Positions 42,054 through 49,677 of a stretch of DNA of 64,000 bases are shown here, piece after piece. Below the pieces are notes generated by a model. The model was not told the origin of the DNA. It made no database searches and saw nothing but the letters and a program-made list of their open reading frames with translations. Source of the stretch: Strigamia acuminata (lineage: Eukaryota > Arthropoda > Chilopoda > Geophilomorpha > Linotaeniidae); the NCBI GenBank assembly GCA_949358305.1, contig OX442318.1, positions 15,916,517-15,980,516 on the forward strand. The letters are read 5' to 3'. A program made the translations under genes and the position numbers. Numbering within the stretch: the first letter of the stretch is position 1; each line of letters starts with the position of its first letter.

Positions 42054-42079
42054 GTTTACACTTACGAAAAATAAATTAA
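42054..42079 (+). pseudogene. Last codons of the Polinton penton-like gene, beyond copia E
   Basis: After the target-site copy gttta (42054-42058) the reading frame of the minor capsid gene continues for a few basic codons to a TAA at 42077-42079. This shows exactly how the gene ended before copia E arrived. Confidence 0.8.
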
Positions 42080-42096
42080 AGCGTAATTAAAAAAAC

Positions 42097-42258
42097 ATGC
42101 CGTTAATTTTTAATAAGAACTTAACGGCAAGTAATACCCCCAGCACCAGCTCCAACACTGCCACTGTCAAGACACCCTCGTCGATTAGAGGTGGAAATAT
42201 AAAAATTATAAAGTCTTCGATACGGCCAGATAATCGAGAATATATAAATTCTTTTTAA
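42097..42258 (+). CDS. Small ORF between the two Polinton capsid genes, 53 aa
   Basis: An ATG-led ORF (MPLIFNKNLTASNTP at its start) with a Ser/Thr/Asn-rich first half and a basic IRGGNIKIIKSSIRPDN segment, 18 bp after the end of the penton gene and on the same strand. No known motif. It may be a small virion component. It fits the tight packing of neighbouring genes but is short enough to be chance. Confidence 0.4.
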   Translation: MPLIFNKNLTASNTPSTSSNTATVKTPSSIRGGNIKIIKSSIRPDNREYINSF

Positions 42259-42465
42259 AAAAATATATATTAAGTAATTAATTAAGTACCGTAATTCTTT
42301 TTAAAAAAATATATATTAAGTAATTAATTAAGTAATTCTTTTTAAAAAAAATATATATATTAAGTAATTAATTAAGTAATTCTTTTTTAAAAAAATATAT
42401 ATTAAGTAATTAATTAAGTAATTCTTTTTAAAAAAAATATATATATTAAGTAATTAAAAAATAGC
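42246..42465. repeat. AT-rich tandem repeat upstream of the major capsid gene
   Basis: About five units of 40-44 bp containing ATTCTTTTTAAAAAAATATA and TTAAGTAATTAATTAAGTA, ending just before the capsid ATG. It fills the promoter position of the gene. The TATATATTAAG core may serve as a repeated TATA-like element, or it may be simple slippage. Confidence 0.8.
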
Positions 42466-42469
42466 GACG

Positions 42470-43789
42470 ATGCAAGTCTCCGAGAATTATTTGGATGTCG
42501 AACAACCATTCGTCGTCGATGAATCTGTTAATGCCTACAACTACCACGAATATTATCCTATTATAGGAACTAATTTAAATAGTGTGAATTCCGAAATTCG
42601 ATTAATCATTCAAAACGAAGATGTATGGACTCACCCTCATAAAAGTTACGTCTGCATAACAGGAAGATTAGTGAAAGCGGATGGTACAGACCTTATCGCT
42701 CAAGCTGATGAACAAGACCATATAATAACGTTAGGAAATAACTTTATGCCATTTTTGTTCAGCAACATGAAATATCACATAGGTGATAAATTAATAGACG
42801 AAATAAATTATCCGGGTTATGCTACCACTATTAAGGGCTTACTAACGTACAAACAGCTCCAAAATTCGAGCGGAAATATGGGATGGATAGTAGATCATCA
42901 CAAGGGCGAAGCATCGGATACTCTTAATCCCGCTTTTCTAGAACGTAGAATATTTTACAACATAATGCCAACGCCCAAAGGATCGTTCTCTTTGTTAGTA
43001 CCGTTAACACATTTAATGGGATTTTTCGAAGACTATACGAAAATCATATATGGTGCCAAACAAGTTTTGACCTTAATGCGAACTCACGACAACGATGCCA
43101 TTTTTAAAGCGATACAGTCCGGTCCCGCCCCAAAAGTAAACACCCCCGTTGGAAAAATTATCATCGAACAGTTATATTGGTTGATGCCGCACGTCTTACC
43201 GTCCGATATCCAAAAGAATAGATTACTCACTGCCATAGATAGAGGGGTGAACGTTCCATTAGCTTTCCGACATTGGTCGTTCGAAATGACAGACATGCCA
43301 CAAAGTAAGGAACACGCGTGGAGAGTGGTAACAACCAGCACGTCAGAAAAACCACGTTACATCATCGTGGCTTTACAAACGAATAAAAGAGAAGACCAAT
43401 TAAAAAATCCAGCCACATTTGATAACTGCAATGTAACGGAAGTTCATGCCTACTTAAATTCGGAACGATATCCTTATCTGGACAGTAACAATGATTTTAA
43501 GAAAGCCAATTTCTGTAAATTCTTAGAAAGTTGCATTCAATTTAGAAAAGACTATTACGGTGCTGACGATTTACCGTTTAATACTTTTGAGTACGGAAAT
43601 ATATACCCGCTCATCGTAATAGATTGCACGAAACAAAGCGAAAGAATGAAAACCGGAATAATGGACGTGCAAATAAAAATGAAATTTGCGGAAACCGTTC
43701 CTGCCGACACTAAAGCCTACGCTTTGATAATAAGCGATAGACTAATGACTATGAAATTAGACAAGGGTAAAATCGAAGTATTATATTAG
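42470..43789 (+). CDS. Polinton major capsid protein (double jelly-roll)
   Basis: A 439-aa protein at the place and of the size expected for the Polinton major capsid protein, which forms hexon-like trimers in the shell. Recognised by overall pattern: acidic start, NSEIRLIIQNEDVWTHPHKS segment (near residue 45), EINYPGYATTIKGLLTY (near 116), ERRIFYNIMPTPKGSFSLLV (near 165), and a C-terminal IMDVQIKMKFAETVPADTKA strand region (near 400). Intact from ATG to stop. Not a sequence-motif enzyme, so the call rests on pattern and context. Confidence 0.88.
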   Translation: MQVSENYLDVEQPFVVDESVNAYNYHEYYPIIGTNLNSVNSEIRLIIQNEDVWTHPHKSYVCITGRLVKADGTDLIAQADEQDHIITLGNNFMPFLFSNMKYHIGDKLIDEINYPGYATTIKGLLTYKQLQNSSGNMGWIVDHHKGEASDTLNPAFLERRIFYNIMPTPKGSFSLLVPLTHLMGFFEDYTKIIYGAKQVLTLMRTHDNDAIFKAIQSGPAPKVNTPVGKIIIEQLYWLMPHVLPSDIQKNRLLTAIDRGVNVPLAFRHWSFEMTDMPQSKEHAWRVVTTSTSEKPRYIIVALQTNKREDQLKNPATFDNCNVTEVHAYLNSERYPYLDSNNDFKKANFCKFLESCIQFRKDYYGADDLPFNTFEYGNIYPLIVIDCTKQSERMKTGIMDVQIKMKFAETVPADTKAYALIISDRLMTMKLDKGKIEVLY

Positions 43790-43799
43790 ATTTTAAAAT

Positions 43800-43849
43800 A
43801 ATATATACGTATATAAAATATATATAAATATATATAATATATAATATAT

Positions 43850-43882
<33 letters not shown>

Positions 43883-43940
43883 ATATATATATAATATATA
43901 TAAATAAATATATATAAAATAATATATACGTATATAAAAA
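43800..43940. repeat. TA-rich microsatellite
   Basis: About 140 bp of ATATATAT/TATATAA variants between the capsid gene and the X-like gene. It begins and ends with copies of AATATATACGTATATAAAA. Confidence 0.9.
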
Positions 43941-43952
43941 AAGAAATAAAAA

Positions 43953-44420
43953 ATGTATAAGATACATAAAGTGAATCTATCTCTGAATCAACAACGAAAA
44001 ATATCCAAGTCTGTCAAAAAAAAGATACCCTTGCATTTAAGATTGAAATACGAACAATTAAACGGCAATCATGGCTTGTCTCTTACGGATAGAAAAATAA
44101 ACAAGATCAAAAAAGCCGGTTCTAAAAAGAAAGGCATGACTTTGAGTATACCTTCGAATCAAATTAAACAATCTGGCGGATTTTTCCCTTTATTACTTCC
44201 ACTATTGAGGGCTTTAGGCGGTCTCGCTGGCGGTGCGGCAGGAATTGCCAAAGCTGTCGATGAGGCAAAAACCAACAAGAGAATGCTCGATGAGACAAAA
44301 CGTCATAATGCAGTTTCAGAAGGTAAAGGAATGCAATTCGCAAAAAAAAAATCGCGGAAACGCAAGTCTGGAAAAGGTTTTTACTTGAAACCTTACGGCT
44401 CACTGGTGACAAAAAAATAA
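43953..44420 (+). CDS. Basic virion core protein, adenovirus X/VI-like (Polinton)
   Basis: A 155-aa very basic protein. A Lys-rich first part is followed by a hydrophobic Gly/Leu/Ala segment (GGFFPLLLPLLRALGGLAGG, near residue 71), a helical charged stretch and a basic tail (KKKSRKRKSGKGFYLKPYG). This build is like the small core or membrane-active minor proteins of adenoviruses and Polintons, often placed between major capsid and protease. Its likely role is DNA condensation or membrane disturbance during entry. An A-run at 44342-44351 lies in its 3' part; the protease frame overlaps its end. Confidence 0.7.
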   Translation: MYKIHKVNLSLNQQRKISKSVKKKIPLHLRLKYEQLNGNHGLSLTDRKINKIKKAGSKKKGMTLSIPSNQIKQSGGFFPLLLPLLRALGGLAGGAAGIAKAVDEAKTNKRMLDETKRHNAVSEGKGMQFAKKKSRKRKSGKGFYLKPYGSLVTKK

Positions 44421-44788
44421 AACCGCTAGATTCGTTGCAGTTGGAGGAACTGGCCAGACGAATGAAAATTTCATTTTTTAGAGGAGTGTTTTCGAGAGAT
44501 ACTTTACCCGTCAAACCACGATCGAAAGAATGTGGAATTATTAATTTGAACACGCACCACGAAAGCGGAAGTCATTGGGTGGCATACAGTAAAATTGGAA
44601 ATAAGAAGCTGTACTTCGATAGTTTCGGAGACTTGCCACCCCCGTTGGAATTATACGATTATCTGGGAGACAACATAAAATACAATTACAATCAGTATCA
44701 AAATTTTGACGAAATTACTTGCGGCCATTTGTGCTTATATGTTTTAAAAAAATGGAGGAAAGAAGAAAAAAAAATAATTAAAAAATAG
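44417..44788 (+). CDS. Polinton maturation protease (adenain-like cysteine protease)
   Basis: Catalytic pattern: GSHWVAYSK (His), LYFDSFGDLPPP (Asp), EITCGHLCLYVL (Cys), with ECGIINL before it. This is the canonical Polinton protease position, between core protein and fibre-like gene. The start is unclear. The homologous-looking part begins near KPLDSLQLEELARRM, but no ATG precedes it in this frame. A TTG stands at 44435, the first true ATG is at 44462, and the expected start position overlapping the previous stop (44417-44419) reads ATA. Either the start codon has been lost or a non-ATG start or frameshift is used. Confidence 0.82.
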   Translation: MKPLDSLQLEELARRMKISFFRGVFSRDTLPVKPRSKECGIINLNTHHESGSHWVAYSKIGNKKLYFDSFGDLPPPLELYDYLGDNIKYNYNQYQNFDEITCGHLCLYVLKKWRKEEKKIIKK

Positions 44789-44811
44789 TTTTTTTCCCTT
44801 CTATTAAAAAA

Positions 44812-46452
44812 ATGATAAGCGTAAATAAACTAGGAGACGATTATCGTCTTAACGCAGTGCATAAATTGGGCAAACGTCAACGTCGAGAAGTAGATGAGGT
44901 TCTCGCAGATCACGTTGGTTACGATGCATTATCCGATCTAGAAAAAAAAATTTTTGACGAGATCACAAAGACTAAAAATGCCCTGAAAGCTGCTTGCGAT
45001 TCTATAATTAACGATTTGAACGCATTAAAACGTACCGTACAAGATCAAGCTACTAAGCTAACGGGGCAAGGTGAAGGAATTGATACGGAGGATATTGATA
45101 AACTCAAAAATGATATTGCCTATGCTACTATAAAATATGGAACGTTGGAACAAGATTTGATTAAGAAAATTAAAGAATTAGAAGCGAACATTAAGATATT
45201 AGTAGATAATGCGACTGCTTCCGGTGGTGTAGAAGTTGACGAAAAACAAATAAGCGCATTAGAAATCAAAATCAAAGACTTGATAAATGACGTTAAATCC
45301 GAGTTTGAATCTGCGATCGAAGATTTAAAGACTGGGTTGGAGACGTTGACTAATAGCTTAATCCAGAATAAAACCGATTATGATACAAAAATAAACGAAG
45401 CATTGGATGAAGTAGAAACCAAAATCCAGAACTTAGACGTGGACAAAATCAGAACCAACATCGAGGCATCAAATGACAAGATAAAACAAGCACAGGATGA
45501 TATAAAAAAGTTAGAAAAAAGTGTGGAAAATGAGGTTAAAGCCTTGCAAACCAAAATCAAAGCTTTACCCGCAAAATTTGGTGTTAGTAGCGAAAGTACG
45601 GAAGACTTAAAAACCAAAATTGAAGCGGCGAAAGCGGAGCTAGACACAGTCAGTACTGCCATTCAAAAAGATCTGGACGAGACTAAACTTAAATTAAACG
45701 AGTACGTAGACGAAAATTCAGTAAAGTCAGATAAAATGCAAACGAGCGTCAACGAGGTTACCGATAAAATCAAATTAGCCAACGAACAAATAATAACGTT
45801 GCAGGAAAACATGTTGTCCATTTTGACATCCGTTCAAGAAGAAATATCAAAAATTAGCGCAATTCCGAGCGTTGACGAATCAAGTTTTGCTCCCGCTGCT
45901 TTGGCCGGCACTGTCGATACGGTAGAAGCCACGTTAAATTCTAACATCGAAGCGAACAAAATAGAAGTTAATAAGAAATTGACGGAATTAGAAGACAAAA
46001 TATCAAATCTAAATATTCCCGAAGTAGAAGAACAGGCCGATTTAGTGCTAGGGTTCGTACATTCGCAACGGACCGATTGGTTTTTGAAGGTGTCCGAAGA
46101 ATGGAAATTATTTGCACATAATGGACAGTTTTATACTCCTCATTACGGGCATACAACGCGAATCAGTTTATACATGTATGCTACTACAGCAGAATACACA
46201 GTAATACCTAACGAGTTTGAGTTTATCTTGTCTATTAACGGGAATGGTCGAACGTTCCATATTCCACGTACAGATGTTACAAAAACACCACGTAAAATGC
46301 CGGTATGTTTTAGAACGTACAATTTAGAGAAAAAAGTAGATTTTGATGATAACGATCACATTAGAATATCTACTGTCACCGATTGGAGTCCGGAAATAAA
46401 AGTTTTCGCCCTCGTGTATTGCAGATTCGATCGTAGTAAATGGGACGATTAA
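44812..46452 (+). CDS. Long coiled-coil protein with C-terminal globular domain, fibre-like
   Basis: 546 aa. Residues about 40-400 are almost continuous heptad-type coiled coil (DLEKKIFDEITKTKNALK, ALEIKIKDLINDVKSEFE, KIKQAQDDIKKLEKSVEN). Residues about 405-546 are a compact, beta-rich domain with aromatic residues (SQRTDWFLKVSEEWKLFAH, EYTVIPNEFEFILSINGNG, IKVFALVYCRF). No transmembrane segment or signal. A trimeric stalk with a terminal knob would look like this, and its place among the virion genes fits a receptor-binding fibre, but no homologue was recognised. Start at ATG 44812, 24 bp after the protease stop. Confidence 0.6.
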   Translation: MISVNKLGDDYRLNAVHKLGKRQRREVDEVLADHVGYDALSDLEKKIFDEITKTKNALKAACDSIINDLNALKRTVQDQATKLTGQGEGIDTEDIDKLKNDIAYATIKYGTLEQDLIKKIKELEANIKILVDNATASGGVEVDEKQISALEIKIKDLINDVKSEFESAIEDLKTGLETLTNSLIQNKTDYDTKINEALDEVETKIQNLDVDKIRTNIEASNDKIKQAQDDIKKLEKSVENEVKALQTKIKALPAKFGVSSESTEDLKTKIEAAKAELDTVSTAIQKDLDETKLKLNEYVDENSVKSDKMQTSVNEVTDKIKLANEQIITLQENMLSILTSVQEEISKISAIPSVDESSFAPAALAGTVDTVEATLNSNIEANKIEVNKKLTELEDKISNLNIPEVEEQADLVLGFVHSQRTDWFLKVSEEWKLFAHNGQFYTPHYGHTTRISLYMYATTAEYTVIPNEFEFILSINGNGRTFHIPRTDVTKTPRKMPVCFRTYNLEKKVDFDDNDHIRISTVTDWSPEIKVFALVYCRFDRSKWDD

Positions 46453-46468
46453 ACTAACCATCGTCATA

Positions 46469-49207
46469 TTAATCCTCCGCCAAGCTTACGTATCCATAAG
46501 CCAAAGTATGAATACAATCATCTAATATCGCTCGTTTCTTGTCTTTCGCCGACAATGCCAATTTGTCCACCTTGACCGTTGTGAGATCGTGCAGTTTTGA
46601 TTTGATCGTTTCAAATTTCAATCTGTGGGCCTCCCGTTCACCGAACAATATCTTCTTGTACGCCTCCAAGTCCAGCTCTTGCTCCACGACAGCCTTCTTT
46701 ATGCCTTTACATCGCATGCTCGTTTTCCCGTTCACGTTATAAGCGTAACATTTGGCTCTTAGCCCTACAAACTCTTCTATCGGATCGCCGGCAGTCTCGT
46801 CTTTGAAGCATCCTATGACACGCCTGTTTCTGCCATCGGGTGGGTGGTAATTAGACAGATCCATCACTTCTGGTATTTCTTCTCTGAAGAACGAGTAGAC
46901 TGACGGAGCTTCTATTTCGTACATCAAACTATCCGTATCCGTCATCAGCAATCTCAGCTTGTCTGAGAATTTTTTTTTCATGACGTTGTAATGAAAGTCG
47001 TAGAGCAAGCATTTAGACAAGTCCAGGATAGTTAAACCGCTGTAAATAGGTTTGTCTAACGTCAATTCCAGCTTTCGGCGTTCAACCAACACCAGTTTTT
47101 CGTTTAAATTTTTTTTTCCTTTGAAACCGACGTGGTTGACGTGAGTATTCAAGTCTTTTGCATTGTTTACCAGATAAAATTGTCTATATTTCCTCACATC
47201 TTGTAGAGTTTTTCCAAATACGGAATTGTTAGCTAATTTCGCCAATTCCTGCTCAAAATCACTGGTAGCTGACTTCCGTTTCTCAATATTCAATTCGATA
47301 TACTTGGCCAGCCACGGTTTTTGCTCAAACGTCAGCACTTTTTTTATTTTCATCAACGTCATGCCCAGGGACAAGTACAATTGCAGAGCTCTGTAATGCA
47401 GAATGTAATTACAACGACCTTGCAAATGCGGGATTAATCTGGGAGAAGTGTCATCCCCAGAACGTATCATTTCCGGAGCCAAAGGCAAACAATTGTGGGA
47501 CGAATGCAGTTCTTGCGGATATCCCAAATCCACTTCCAAGATGCATCCCATCGTATCGTTCTCTCCCATTTTTAAAATCCGTTCTTGTGACCATTCGGCT
47601 ACATTATCGTCGAAGGCAAACTTGCCAACTGGTAGCGGTTTGCTCATTGCCCAGGAATACATGGAATTCGCATCCAAATAGACGATGTAACTCTCTGGTT
47701 TCTTGCAATCGTATCCCGATGCCAGAAGAGGATTATTGGCTTTGGCGTAGCGTTGACTGATAGTGGCAACACCGCCTCTTATTCCTTGTTCGACAAACAT
47801 GTACATATCTGGATCAGACAGAAGCTCCAATTTAACTTTGGTGATGAGCAGCGCCGCGTCCCAAGAAAGACTTGGAAACGTGATGTAATGACAGGGGTCT
47901 AGCTTGTAGTGATTTAAACACATTTTTCTGAACTGTTCGAATATATCCGCCAACAACAGAGTGTCGGTCTTCAGATACAAATCGTGATATTCGCCCATGT
48001 TTTTAATTCCGAACGTTTTCCAAACTAACTGGGCATATTGGTATTCGTCGTCGGTTATGTTCTCAAATTCTTCTTTCAGCGAAAGTTTATCTTCTTGAAA
48101 TTTTGACCAACCGGTCATATATCTGTAAGGGTACACTCCTTTCCTCAACAGAAGATCAATTTCCTCGCCTTTAAACTCGCTTCGAAAGACAGCGAACTGC
48201 GACTTCTTCTCTAGATTTTTTGCCAAATTGGATAAACTGCTCGCGAGAAATTGGAAACTATCCATGAATTTTAACGTTACGACCTGTTTTGGATCATCAC
48301 CGGTCTTGATTTTCAACGTGAACGATTTGTATAATTCCGAGTTTTCGACGATCATCGTCACCTTTTCTGACGCGACGGTCAAATGCGGCAATATTAGATG
48401 AAAATCATACTTTTTCCCATTATGGAAAATTATAGGCACAGATTTCCGCCAATGGTAGTTGAGGTTACAATTAACGTGTGCGGCCCCACGAAACTTCCCG
48501 GTGAAATGGTTATGATCCAAGACTTTTGTCAAGCCTTTTAATTCTTCCAAGAATTCATCACCGCATAAGTAACACGTTGTTGCATTTCTATAGGCGATCC
48601 ATTGAAGCGAAGTCATCGTTTTGGAATTGAATTGTTTATGTTCCAATTCGGAAAATTGCTGAACCACGGCTTTAATTTCCGCACGCAACGATTGCAAAAA
48701 ATGATCGACGGCATCCGGACCTCTATACAGCTGTAACGGTCTGGAATAAGCTTCGTTCTCAGTGCACACTACTTTAAACGAATAACCGCACGGCTCGTGA
48801 GAATTAATGATGATCGAATGTAAAGTGGGTTCGCTCTCCGCATCAGGTACTAAGAATGCCTCGAAATCGGCGTAACAAACGTACGGTAAAGGATATTTTT
48901 TTTTCTCACTTTTGAACGTACAGATAGCTCCTTCGTCGGGACATTTAGTGCTGCAGGCTTTATATTTCCCGCAGTATCGTTTATGCCTAACGAGCACTAT
49001 GGCACTGGAAAACCCGTTCATACAGTTCATGCAATAATACCGCTTATGTTTATTGCCGGCGCTCAAGAGTCGCGAGAAATCCCTGATCCACATGTAATGA
49101 TTTTGTTTCTTCAGTAGGTTAATAGTGATAAAGCGGTTCGTCAGAATATCTACTTTAATCGGAACAATGCGGGACTTGGGCAGCAACTCGAATACATTAA
49201 TGTTCAA
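46469..49207 (-). pseudogene. Polinton protein-primed DNA polymerase B, N-terminus out of frame
   Basis: 912 codons with all key motifs: exonuclease YADFEAF (near residue 113), Exo II-like KYDFHLILP (near 263), polymerase motif A DANSMYSWAM (near 507), motif B ANNSVFGKTL (near 658) and motif C MTDTDSLMYEI (near 754). Two Cys pairs open it (CMNC, CPDE region). Between the exonuclease motifs is an Endonuclease VII/HNH-like insert (CYLCGDEF, LDHNHFTGKFRG, VNCNLNY). It would copy the element DNA using a terminal-protein primer. The frame begins at a TTG, not ATG; the preceding protein part continues in another frame at 49210-49414, so one frameshift separates them. Confidence 0.92.
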
Positions 49208-49209
49208 AC

Positions 49210-49414
49210 TTACATTCTGTCTTTCGTAAGCACTTCTTTCGGCCCCACGGGAAAAACTAGCCCTTCGAGATTGAGTTTATTCATAAACTGTTCGTAATAA
49301 TCCGCTCTGCAAACATGAACGGGGGCTGGATGTTGAATAGTGTTGCAAACTTCTGCAAATAGTGACAAATGTAGTGGATTGGAAAAACACATCAGGTGAA
49401 AGAAAGAGACATCA
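49210..49414 (-). pseudogene. Upstream part of the Polinton polymerase, frameshifted and cut by copia G
   Basis: This frame (including HVCRADYYEQFMNKLNLEGL and FPVGPKEV) matches the kind of sequence that precedes the exonuclease domain in Polinton polymerases. It stops at 49210-49212 within AGAATGTAAG. The polymerase frame overlaps it and continues. Its 5' end is lost where copia G inserted at 49415. The overlap contains GTAAGT, so an intron donor is a less likely alternative to a frameshift. Confidence 0.65.
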
Positions 49415-49648
49415 TGTTAACAGGTGAGAACCAAAACATCAAGTGATCTTTATTGATTGGTCACATGACCTCAATGCAAAAGGCGCCACCTGTAGGCAGC
49501 ATACAGACACTGTATGTAAACAAACATTGCGATCACTCGCGTTGGCCAAACACATACATTAACACTTAGTTACATGATAATACGCAAAGATATATATACA
49601 CACATGTTGTGAAAGTGGTTGCTTATCAATATACATTATATCTTAACA
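49415..49648 (-). repeat. 3' LTR of copia element G (234 bp)
   Basis: TGTTAACAGG to ATATCTTAACA, with perfect 6-base inverted ends TGTTAA/TTAACA. A polypurine tract (ACGGGGGGCCGAA on the minus strand, 49650-49662) adjoins it. Confidence 0.85.
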
Positions 49649-49677
49649 TTCGGCCCCCCGTATTATCTCATTCCTTA

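Larger units (their letters stand above)
24390..49414. mobile_element. Maverick/Polinton (adintovirus-like) element, nested and right-truncated
   Basis: A virus-like DNA transposon recognised from its gene set: retroviral-type integrase with chromodomain, FtsK/HerA-type packaging ATPase, penton-like and major capsid proteins, adenain-type protease and protein-primed family B DNA polymerase. About 25 kb of window holds it, of which 13.2 kb is copia element E inserted in the penton gene. The right end is lost where copia G enters the polymerase. Terminal inverted repeats were not found: the left one should lie between about 21.8 and 24.4 kb, the right one is beyond G and F. Several frames are broken (see the polymerase, protease and zinc-ribbon entries), so this copy is probably dead. 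Confidence 0.92.

Noticed and set aside
43749-43967. 72-aa Tyr/Ile-rich minus-strand ORF
   Set aside because: Translation of the TA microsatellite; no evidence of coding.
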